Shown in pieces: positions 1 through 5,487 of a stretch of DNA of 6,044 bases. Position 1 is the stretch's first letter; the number at the start of each line of letters is the position of its first letter. Source of the stretch: UPXZ01 sp035402725 (GTDB taxonomy: Bacteria > Bacteroidota > Bacteroidia > Bacteroidales > Paludibacteraceae). The stretch covers positions 1-6,044 of the forward strand of contig DAONDU010000153.1 in NCBI GenBank assembly GCA_035402725.1, read 5' to 3'. The position numbers and the translations under genes were made by a program. The notes beneath the pieces are model-generated. The model saw only the letters and a list, made by a program, of their open reading frames with translations. It searched no databases and was not told where the DNA came from.

Positions 1-40
1 AATTCTATCAAAATGTCAATAACTTTTTATTTTTATTCAT

Positions 41-69
41 TTTGAGTTAAAAATAAATCTGTATATTTG
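41..69 (+). promoter_or_regulatory. Bacteroidota-type promoter of the HTH-Argonaute operon
   Basis: TTTG at 41-44 and TATATTTG at 62-69 are separated by 17 bp. They match the -33 (TTTG) and -7 (TAnnTTTG) elements used by the primary sigma factor of Bacteroidota. Transcription would start near position 75, leaving a leader of roughly 55 bases before the ATG at 132. The leader is A-rich near the start codon and has no Shine-Dalgarno sequence, as is normal in this phylum. A promoter here makes the helix-turn-helix gene the first gene of its transcript. The same -7 sequence recurs upstream of the ATPase gene, which supports the reading. Confidence 0.65.
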
Positions 70-131
70 TGGTATGATTATAGTTACAATCTGATAGTTA
101 GCAGGTTGGACTTCAAAAAAAACGAATATAC

Positions 132-989
132 ATGCTGAATTCCGAATTCCGTTTTCCTCTTTTTGATAGCATCCTGTATGGTCCGATGAATCCTTTTTCA
201 ACGTCGAACAGCAGCGAGGCATTTATGCTGGACGAAAAACCTCACCTGGCGGTGGAGAGAGAAGACGACCGGGGCGTTTTCGTCCTTTCCTTCCTGAAGC
301 CGTTTAATCAGAAGTGTTCGTTCTATCACCAGCGGTTGATGCGCGAAACGGTATTGTACTGCAATGATCTGAGGGCGGAATTGAGCACACTCACCGATCC
401 CGATATCAGGGCTTACCGGCGGCTGACCTTACTCGACCAACATCTGAAAACCGCACTTATAAAAACCGGAGAAGTGCTGCGCGAAAACCATTTTACCACT
501 TCCGGTCTGATGTCACCATCAGCCGACAGCGAACCCGATGCCGAAAAATTGTCCAACTGCTATATATTTCAGTTACTGAAAGTTTGTCTGGCCAAAGCAT
601 ACCTGGAGGTTCAGCACGTTCTGGTGCCTTCGGGCGTAAAACAGTTGAATGAAAACTATCTTTACACGGCATTTGCAGGTGAAGCACCGCCGGTAACAAC
701 CTGGTTAAGAAAAAAGAAAATCGACGAGCTTGAAAGTATCCCACACAAGCCGAAACCGGTGGAAAAGAAATCCCGGGTTGTGTCTGAGGAAAAATCCGGG
801 GGAATATCAGAGAAACTACTCACCTTGAGAGAAATTGAACAACTGGGATACGGCAGCGGGCGAACATTGCGCAGATGGTTAGACGCAGGAAAATTAAAAG
901 GATTTAAAACTGGAAATATATGGAAAGTTGAAGAGAGCGAACTAAACCGTTACAAAGCAGAATTAAAAACCAAAACCCCTGATAAATGA
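132..989 (+). CDS. Helix-turn-helix protein co-encoded with the Argonaute (function unknown)
   Basis: This 285-residue protein heads the Argonaute operon. Residues 1-185 match nothing I recognise. They are rich in predicted helices, with charged and hydrophobic residues alternating around 75-120 and 135-165, and I see no nuclease, NADase, TIR, Sir2 or membrane motif. Residues 205-228 form a Lys/Glu/Ser-rich, probably flexible linker. Residues 230-274 read as an excisionase/MerR-like winged helix-turn-helix of the HTH_17 kind: LTLREIEQLGYGSGRT, then RRWLDAGKLKGFKTGN with a wing ending in IWKVEESEL. Double-stranded DNA binding is therefore likely. The start at 132 follows an A-rich leader; M19 is a possible alternative start. 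The stop codon overlaps the Argonaute start as ATGA, implying translational coupling and roughly balanced expression. It could be an autoregulator of the operon or a working partner of the Argonaute that contacts DNA. The gene call is secure; the role is inference. Confidence 0.9.
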   Translation: MLNSEFRFPLFDSILYGPMNPFSTSNSSEAFMLDEKPHLAVEREDDRGVFVLSFLKPFNQKCSFYHQRLMRETVLYCNDLRAELSTLTDPDIRAYRRLTLLDQHLKTALIKTGEVLRENHFTTSGLMSPSADSEPDAEKLSNCYIFQLLKVCLAKAYLEVQHVLVPSGVKQLNENYLYTAFAGEAPPVTTWLRKKKIDELESIPHKPKPVEKKSRVVSEEKSGGISEKLLTLREIEQLGYGSGRTLRRWLDAGKLKGFKTGNIWKVEESELNRYKAELKTKTPDK

Positions 990-3136
990 GTAAAAAGCCG
1001 GTAGAACTTACGTTAAATGCACTGAAAATCAGATTTAAAGAAGAAAAAATTACTGTTTACCCAAGCAACAAATCCACAGCCGATGCTGTGAAGTTTTCGC
1101 AAAAAGAGGCCGCAGAACTGAAGCGGGTTTATAAACTGACCGATGAATGGGAAGATGTATATGCCCGTTTGGTTCCCGAAACGCCCGGTCAGCTTTCGGT
1201 CACCAAAGCGGTAAGTCCTGAATTTTGCCGTGAAAATGAAACCTGCTGGTCTCTCGGGTTTCTGAAAAAATACTGCACCCGCCGGCTGACCCTTCATTTC
1301 CAATCGCTGGGGTTTCCCTGCCGGACAAATTTTGTGTCGGACACCGAAGTGTGGATTAAAACACTGTCGCCTTATGCCAATTGTACCGGTTACCGGGTGA
1401 TTACGCTGCGGGTTCAGTTTGATGCCGGAGAAAAAACGCCGGAACTACTGGTGATTGCGGGCGAAATCCGTTCGGTGTACAACGGGGCAGTAACCGATCC
1501 GGTATTTTCTGAAATGGACGATAAATGGATAGAAACGGTGGTGTATAAAACTGAAATAATGAAGTACAGGTACCTGAGCGATGATGCACGCCGAAATCTA
1601 TCCGAAGTATTTCCCTGCCTGAACCCTCCGCTGAAGCAGTTGCTCGGCATACCCTACACCGCACCAGATAAGGGAAACCGGTATGTGAAATTCCTGCATG
1701 AAGCGGAGCAATTCAAAAATGAATACCTGTTAAATCCGGATTTATCCCGCGTCTTTGAAATAGCTTCCGACTGGAAAAAGGCGATGCCGCAGTATTTCGA
1801 CACCGAAGAGTTGATAAAAATGAGCTTTGGTACCGGTACGCACATGCAGCCAAAATACGGTTTGCCTCAGTTTGGACCCGCCGAACTGCTGGATGATCCG
1901 GTGGTGTTTTTCTTTATCGGACACGTGGATGACAAGCCTCTGGCCTCCACCATAAACGACTATTTCCTGGGTAAATACAGTACGGAGTTTAAGGGAATTA
2001 ACGGATATTTACACCTGAAATACGTAACAGAACCCAAATCAAGTATCTGGTTTACCGATAAACACAACCCGCTGCCCGAAATTAAAAGTGCCTTGAAAGC
2101 CAAACTGGAAAATCAGGAAAGCGATAGCCGGAAAAGGTATGTGGCCATTTATCTCTCCCCTCATTCCAAATATGGATCATCGCCTGTCGAGCATAAGATT
2201 TATTATCAGGTAAAAGAACATTTACTATCCTGCGGCATTGTGTCGCAGGTGGTGGAGGCAGGCAAAGCCTGGGGAAAGGGGCGTCCGCTGCTGCCAAAAA
2301 CCGACAGTGACAAGCACGATAAGGCAAAATTAGCAAAAGGATTTCATTATAGTTTTGCCAATATCGCCGTCGCCATTTACGCCAAGCTGGGCGGAATACC
2401 GTGGAGTTTCGGGAAACAGGCAAGCGATGAACTCGTAATCGGGGTGAGTGCCTACACCAACCGTCAGTTGGGGAAATACCTCGGGAGCGCATTCAGTTTT
2501 ACCAACGAAGGACGATTTCAGGGGTTCGAATGTTTCAGCAACACCCAATTGCCCCAACTGGCCGGGTCGATAAAGCTGGCACTCATGAAATCGACACAAG
2601 AAAACCCGGCAATAAAAAGACTGATTATTCACTTTTACAAGAAGCTGAGTTACGACGAAATCAAACCCATTCAGAAAGCCCTCTCGGAACTGCAACTTCA
2701 GATACCGGTAGTGGTTGTAACGGTGAATAAAACATTTTCGGAAGATTTGGTCGGTTTCGATCTTTCAGTTACCCACCTGATGCCCGCGAGTGGTCATTAC
2801 CTGCGCATAGATAAGGATAGATATCTGCTTTACAACAATCAGCTGACTAAAGGAGTAACCGTTATACCATCCGACCGTGAGGGATATCCCTTTCCGTTGA
2901 AAATTACAATTCAGCAATACGAACCGGGCAGCAACGAGGCTAAACCGTTGAGCGAGGAAGACGTAGTGCCGGTCATGCAGCAACTTTGCCGGTTTAGCAC
3001 CCTCTACTGGAAATCGGTGTCACGCCAGTGGCTGCCGGTCACCCTGCGCTACCCCGAAATGCTGGCCCAGATAGCACCACACTTTAAGTACAAAGACTGG
3101 GGAGAACTCGGGAATGATAGTTTGTGGTTTTTGTAG
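986..3136 (+). CDS. Prokaryotic Argonaute, predicted slicing-inactive
   Basis: This 716-residue protein is an Argonaute, a nucleic-acid-guided protein that binds a short guide and pairs it to a target. Residues 1-270 look like N, L1 and L2 regions (PELLVIAGEIRSVYNG near 150-170, GNRYVKFLHEAEQF near 228-245); I cannot see a clear PAZ domain. MID begins near 275-300. Its 5'-phosphate pocket is intact: Y406, K410 and Q421 are spaced 4 and 11 residues apart, as in RsAgo, and K467 lies in AKLGGIPW. PIWI follows, to the terminal WFL. The catalytic DEDX acids are lost: S488 in VIGVSAY, Y551 in IIHFYKK, and E691 in RYPEML at the usual D/H position. By length it is a long pAgo, but the PIWI wording (YWKSVSRQWLPVT, VTVNKT) recalls the inactive short pAgos linked to APAZ effectors. 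Inactive pAgos usually work through a partner, here perhaps the upstream HTH protein. Confidence 0.93.
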   Translation: MSKKPVELTLNALKIRFKEEKITVYPSNKSTADAVKFSQKEAAELKRVYKLTDEWEDVYARLVPETPGQLSVTKAVSPEFCRENETCWSLGFLKKYCTRRLTLHFQSLGFPCRTNFVSDTEVWIKTLSPYANCTGYRVITLRVQFDAGEKTPELLVIAGEIRSVYNGAVTDPVFSEMDDKWIETVVYKTEIMKYRYLSDDARRNLSEVFPCLNPPLKQLLGIPYTAPDKGNRYVKFLHEAEQFKNEYLLNPDLSRVFEIASDWKKAMPQYFDTEELIKMSFGTGTHMQPKYGLPQFGPAELLDDPVVFFFIGHVDDKPLASTINDYFLGKYSTEFKGINGYLHLKYVTEPKSSIWFTDKHNPLPEIKSALKAKLENQESDSRKRYVAIYLSPHSKYGSSPVEHKIYYQVKEHLLSCGIVSQVVEAGKAWGKGRPLLPKTDSDKHDKAKLAKGFHYSFANIAVAIYAKLGGIPWSFGKQASDELVIGVSAYTNRQLGKYLGSAFSFTNEGRFQGFECFSNTQLPQLAGSIKLALMKSTQENPAIKRLIIHFYKKLSYDEIKPIQKALSELQLQIPVVVVTVNKTFSEDLVGFDLSVTHLMPASGHYLRIDKDRYLLYNNQLTKGVTVIPSDREGYPFPLKITIQQYEPGSNEAKPLSEEDVVPVMQQLCRFSTLYWKSVSRQWLPVTLRYPEMLAQIAPHFKYKDWGELGNDSLWFL

Positions 3137-3144
3137 GGAAAAAA

Positions 3145-3172
3145 GAGCAAAGAGCAAAGAGCAAAGAGCAAA
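3145..3172. repeat. Tandem array of four perfect 7-bp units (GAGCAAA)
   Basis: Four exact head-to-tail copies begin at 3145, 3152, 3159 and 3166, nine bases after the Argonaute stop, and a degenerate fifth (GACAGAA) follows. All purines except one C fall on the plus strand, giving strong strand asymmetry. Such short exact arrays change copy number by polymerase slippage. No coding role is apparent. Confidence 0.9.
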
Positions 3173-3184
3173 GACAGAAGACAA

Positions 3185-3216
3185 GATGACAAGATGACAA
3201 GATGACAAGATGACAA
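3185..3216. repeat. Tandem array of four perfect 8-bp units (GATGACAA)
   Basis: Exact copies begin at 3185, 3193, 3201 and 3209. They are preceded by the partial unit GACAA and followed by degenerate GACAAAA units. The array sits 12 bp after the 7-bp array, and both share the AAGA/ACAA vocabulary, so they may have arisen from one another by slippage and mutation. The strand bias (purine-rich plus strand) continues from the first array. Confidence 0.9.
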
Positions 3217-3296
3217 AAGACAAAAGAGAGGTAAATTTCGACACAAATCAGTTTGGATTAAATGCCTGAAAAATTCACGAAATGACAGTTTTTAAA

Positions 3297-3402
3297 AAAA
3301 TCTACCGGGTGTAGCGGTTTCCAACCGCTAAAAATAAATCCGCGGTTAAAAACCGCGGCACCCGAATAAATCTGCGGCAGGAAACCTACCAATGCGTAGG
3401 CA
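3297..3402 (+). repeat. REP-like structured repeat, copy 1
   Basis: The core at 3306-3364 folds as an outer stem, CGGGTG (3306-3311) with CACCCG (3359-3364), enclosing two hairpins. Hairpin 1 is TAGCGGTT (3312-3319) with AACCGCTA (3323-3330), loop TCC. Hairpin 2 is CCGCGGTT (3340-3347) with AACCGCGG (3351-3358), loop AAA. Nine bases separate the hairpins. GTAG at 3311-3314 leads into hairpin 1, as in bacterial REP elements mobilised by RAYT (IS200/IS605-like) transposases. The second hairpin resembles the first in inverse orientation, like a BIME. Similarity to the copy at 4966-5071 continues through TCTGCGGCA downstream. No RAYT gene is present in the window. Confidence 0.8.
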
Positions 3403-3417
3403 ATGCGAATAAATTAA

Positions 3418-3505
3418 GTAATTTCAAAATAAGAGCTTTGTAATTTCAAAATTGAAGTCATGTAATTTCAAAGTAGAAGTATTGTAATTTCAAAATTAAT
3501 TGTAT
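3418..3505 (+). repeat. Four 22-bp-spaced copies of GTAATTTCAAAAT upstream of the ATPase gene
   Basis: The 13-bp core begins at 3418, 3440, 3462 and 3484, exactly 22 bp apart. Three copies are identical and the third has one change (AAAGT). The 9-bp intervals between cores are not conserved, which argues for selection on spaced protein sites and not for simple tandem duplication. A period of 22 bp is close to two helical turns, so the cores would face roughly the same side of the DNA. The fourth copy begins inside the promoter's -33 element (TTG, 3482-3484). A likely role is a multi-site operator; iteron-like binding sites are an alternative. The binding protein is unknown; the adjacent ATPase, which carries a winged helix, is one candidate. 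Confidence 0.85.
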
Positions 3506-3510
3506 ATTTG
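3481..3510 (+). promoter_or_regulatory. Bacteroidota-type promoter of the ATPase gene
   Basis: ATTG at 3481-3484 and TATATTTG at 3503-3510 are 18 bp apart and fit the -33/-7 pattern of Bacteroidota. The start codon is only 20 bp beyond the -7 element, so the leader would be short (about 10-15 bases) with no Shine-Dalgarno sequence. The fourth 22-bp repeat lies between and over the two elements, so a protein on that repeat would block RNA polymerase. This suggests repression or autoregulation. Confidence 0.65.
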
Positions 3511-3530
3511 CATTTGTAAATAAACATATT

Positions 3531-4709
3531 ATGAGAATAAACAGAGAAATTACAAATGCGATGAAAGAACTCATCGGAAAATATCCAGTTCTTGCACTTA
3601 CAGGTCCGCGTCAATCGGGTAAGACAACGCTACTGAGATCAATTTTTCCGGAATACACCTACATAAGTCTTGAAAATCCCGACAACAGAAACTTTGCAGA
3701 AACCGATCCCAATGGATTTTTGAAACTGTACTCCAAGCATGTTATTTTTGATGAAGTGCAGCGGGTACCTGACCTTTTTTCGTACATACAATCTATGGTA
3801 GATGAAAGTGGATTGATGGGACAGTTTATTTTATCGGGTTCACAGAATTTTCATCTAATGCGGAATATTACCCAAAGTTTAGCTGGAAGAGTAGCCCTAT
3901 TTAAACTTTTTCCCTTCGATTTTGAGGAATTGATTTCAGCTGATTTGATCAATAACGATTATTTGGAAAATATAATCAAGGGTTTTTATCCGGCCATTTA
4001 TGATAGGTCTATACACCCTGGTACGTTTTATAGTAATTATATGCAAACTTATATTCAACGTGATGTAAGTGAGTTGATTGCTATTAAGGATTTGCGATTG
4101 TTTCAGAATTTTCTGGGATTATGTGCCACACGTGCCGGTCAGTTGCTGAATTTGAACTCTCTTGCCAACGAATGCGGTATTTCACAACCGACTGCCAAGG
4201 CCTGGCTTTCCGCTTTAGAAAGTAGTTATATAGTTTTTCAACTCTATCCTTATCACGAAAATTTTAGTAAGCGCATTGTGAAAACTCCAAAATTGTACTT
4301 TTATGATTCAGGTTTGCTTAGTTACCTTTTAAAAATAAAAAATGCTGAATCATTATCGATTCATCCATTTAAAGGGAGTTTGTTCGAAAACATGATGATA
4401 GCTGAATATGTGAAGAGAATGTATCATCAAAATCAGGTAGTGGATCTATGGTTTTGGCGTGATTCGGCAGGTCATGAGGTAGATTTACTCATAAATGATG
4501 GAATTACGTTGAATTTAGTTGAATTCAAAGCAACCCAAACAGTTATGACTGATTTATTCAAGGGATTAAACTTTTTTGAAAAAGAATCTAAAAAAAATCG
4601 TTTAACCAAAACATTAGTATATGCGGGAGATCAGAAACAAAGCAGATCAGCAGGTAATGTAGTTCCCTGGCTCGAATTTGGTGCGTCAGTTTTGTTTAAT
4701 AAGAATTAG
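3531..4709 (+). CDS. AAA_14/DUF4143-family ATPase
   Basis: This 392-residue protein is a P-loop ATPase of the family widespread in Bacteroidota and archaea with an N-terminal AAA_14 domain and a C-terminal DUF4143 domain; cellular roles are poorly known. Walker A is GPRQSGKT (25-32). Walker B is VIFDEVQ (71-77, D74-E75), and a sensor-like LSGSQNF lies at 101-107. LAGRVALFKLFPFDFEEL (about 117-134) is a family signature. Residues 207-240 (NSLANECGISQPTAKAWLSAL) resemble a winged helix. Near the C-terminus, HEVDLLI (D318) followed by VEFK (E331, K333) has the arrangement of a PD-(D/E)XK nuclease-like core. The length is normal and the frame intact. Hand counts of two 60-base stretches give 27-30% GC, against 38-58% in two Argonaute stretches, which suggests a different origin. 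It has its own promoter and repeat array and is not in the Argonaute operon. Confidence 0.93.
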   Translation: MRINREITNAMKELIGKYPVLALTGPRQSGKTTLLRSIFPEYTYISLENPDNRNFAETDPNGFLKLYSKHVIFDEVQRVPDLFSYIQSMVDESGLMGQFILSGSQNFHLMRNITQSLAGRVALFKLFPFDFEELISADLINNDYLENIIKGFYPAIYDRSIHPGTFYSNYMQTYIQRDVSELIAIKDLRLFQNFLGLCATRAGQLLNLNSLANECGISQPTAKAWLSALESSYIVFQLYPYHENFSKRIVKTPKLYFYDSGLLSYLLKIKNAESLSIHPFKGSLFENMMIAEYVKRMYHQNQVVDLWFWRDSAGHEVDLLINDGITLNLVEFKATQTVMTDLFKGLNFFEKESKKNRLTKTLVYAGDQKQSRSAGNVVPWLEFGASVLFNKN

Positions 4710-4821
4710 ATTTAAGTCAGCTCTGACATTATACTACCTGCCGTGTATTAGAAGTGTTTTTAGTGCGTTTTTTACGAAAAGGAGGAGTAAGCAGATATTC
4801 AGTTAGTTATGCTCTACTTTG

Positions 4822-4850
4822 TCAAAACTTCAATTTTAATAAAGTTTTGA
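4822..4850. repeat. AT-rich 9-bp inverted repeat
   Basis: TCAAAACTT (4822-4830) and AAGTTTTGA (4842-4850) are perfect reverse complements with an 11-base loop, about 110 bp after the ATPase stop. No T tract follows, so it is not a typical intrinsic terminator. It could be a processing or stabilising hairpin, or a protein site. In AT-rich DNA a chance origin is possible. Confidence 0.5.
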
Positions 4851-4965
4851 TAAAGATGCAGTAAGATCGTAAAATAGCAAAGAAAAGTGTGAATAATTTA
4901 CTTTGGAATTTACGCATTTTGCATTGTTAGGGTTTTGCATTGCTTTATTTCACGAATATTGGGTA

Positions 4966-5071
4966 AAATCTGCCGGATGTAGTGGTTTCCAACCGCTATC
5001 AATTAATCCGCGGTTGATAACCGCGGCATCCGAAAAAGTCTGCGGCATGAAATTTACCAGTGCAACATAGC
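4966..5071 (+). repeat. REP-like structured repeat, copy 2
   Basis: This is a second copy, in the same orientation, of the element at 3297-3402. The outer stem is CGGATG (4974-4979) with CATCCG (5027-5032). Hairpin 1 is TAGTGGTT (4980-4987) with AACCGCTA (4991-4998), loop TCC. Hairpin 2 is CCGCGGTT (5008-5015) with AACCGCGG (5019-5026), loop GAT. The nine-base gap between hairpins is conserved in length though not in sequence. Relative to copy 1, the outer stem changes a G-C pair to A-T on both sides, and hairpin 1 changes a C-G pair to T-G, so pairing is preserved. TCTGCGGCA follows in both copies. Confidence 0.8.
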
Positions 5072-5081
5072 ATTTCAATTC

Positions 5082-5096
5082 CTGTAACTTTTACAG
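5082..5096. repeat. Perfect inverted repeat CTGTAA-CTT-TTACAG
   Basis: Six-base arms flank a three-base centre. The shape suits either a dimeric repressor site or a small hairpin. It lies just after REP-like copy 2 and 53 bp before the intrinsic terminator, and no gene start is close enough to assign it as an operator. Confidence 0.5.
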
Positions 5097-5148
5097 CATT
5101 AGAATTGTCTGACTAATGGCACTTCATTTGGAAACGAGGGGGGAGGTA

Positions 5149-5178
5149 AGTAGTTTGAGAAATCAGACTGCTTTTTTT
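5149..5178 (+). terminator. Intrinsic (Rho-independent) terminator
   Basis: AGTAGTTTGA (5149-5158) pairs with TCAGACTGCT (5163-5172) to give a ten-pair stem with two G-U wobbles. The loop is the stable GNRA tetraloop GAAA (5159-5162), and seven T residues follow at 5172-5178. This is a textbook plus-strand terminator. The nearest upstream gene, the ATPase, ends 440 bp earlier, so it would end either a long 3' untranslated region carrying the REP-like element or a separate short RNA. Confidence 0.75.
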
Positions 5179-5212
5179 ATATCCGGTAACGAACGAAGAG
5201 AACCGGACAACG

Positions 5213-5291
5213 GCGGACATCACGGACATTTTTATCCGGAAAAAGTTCCGGCAAAAAGTCTGGCACGGCCATTTGCGGACAATGCGGACAT
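5213..5291 (+). repeat. Two pairs of 9-bp-spaced CGGACA repeats around a CCGG hairpin
   Basis: GCGGACAT (5213-5220) and ACGGACAT (5222-5229) form one pair, and GCGGACAA (5275-5282) and GCGGACAT (5284-5291) the other. Each pair is offset by 9 bp and the pairs are 62 bp apart. Between them, CCGGAA (5236-5241) and TTCCGG (5246-5251) form a hairpin with an AAAG loop. A further inverted pair, TCCGGT (5182-5187) with ACCGGA (5202-5207), lies just upstream. The block is GC-richer than its surroundings and looks like part of another dispersed repeat family. Confidence 0.6.
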
Positions 5292-5487
5292 TTTCTGTTG
5301 GTGGCAAACTTGTTGTAATTAATCCTGGCGTAGGGCGCTACAGGTTTAATGAAAACCCGCCATCAATCTGATCAATTGAAAACGGAAAGCCATTAAAGAA
5401 CGGTTCGAACGCACGACGACTGATCATCAGGATGCAGGGAGGACCAGATTGCAAAAAAGAATATTTACCCCATAAAAAATTAAGAAA

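Larger units (their letters stand above)
3137..3530. other. Gene-free, repeat-rich spacer between the Argonaute and ATPase genes
   Basis: No credible coding sequence lies here; the open frames on the minus strand are low-complexity translations of tandem repeats. In order, the stretch holds a 7-bp tandem array, an 8-bp tandem array, an AT-rich segment, a REP-like structured element, a small hairpin (CCTAC 3385-3389 with GTAGG 3396-3400), a 22-bp-period array and a promoter. No intrinsic terminator with a T tract follows the Argonaute stop, so the REP-like hairpins may shape the 3' end of that transcript. Confidence 0.7.
4710..5487. other. Gene-free spacer between the ATPase and DUF6266-like genes
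   Basis: No convincing gene is seen. The 68-codon plus-strand frame at 5116-5322 runs through a terminator and repeat hairpins and has no promoter or family resemblance. Contents in order are an AT-rich stretch with one inverted repeat, REP-like copy 2, a perfect short inverted repeat, an intrinsic terminator, CCGG-containing hairpins and paired CGGACA repeats. About 150 bases (5340-5487) follow in which I see no structure and no clear TAnnTTTG promoter for the downstream gene. Confidence 0.65.

Noticed and set aside
1..3136. Sir2, TIR or nuclease effector domain typical of short pAgo systems
   Set aside because: No such motif is visible in either operon protein, and a promoter directly upstream of the first gene leaves no room for a further operon member on the left.
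3020..3246. Two overlapping minus-strand open frames downstream of the Argonaute
   Set aside because: They are translations of the 7-bp and 8-bp tandem arrays (repetitive Leu/Ser/Cys-rich peptides) overlapping the Argonaute 3' end; no promoter or family resemblance.
3418..3505. 22-bp repeat array as a CRISPR array
   Set aside because: Cores are 13 bp with 9-bp intervals, far shorter than CRISPR repeats and spacers, and no cas gene is present.
4716..4727. GTCAG-CT-CTGAC hairpin just after the ATPase stop as its terminator
   Set aside because: The loop is too small for the full stem and no T tract follows.
5116..5322. A 68-codon plus-strand open frame
   Set aside because: It spans an intrinsic terminator and several hairpin repeats, has no clear promoter, and its peptide resembles nothing known.
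5324..5344. GTAG...CTAC hairpin near 5330-5341 as a third REP-like element
   Set aside because: Only four stem pairs plus a bulged three-pair extension; it lacks the two-hairpin and outer-stem layout of the other copies.
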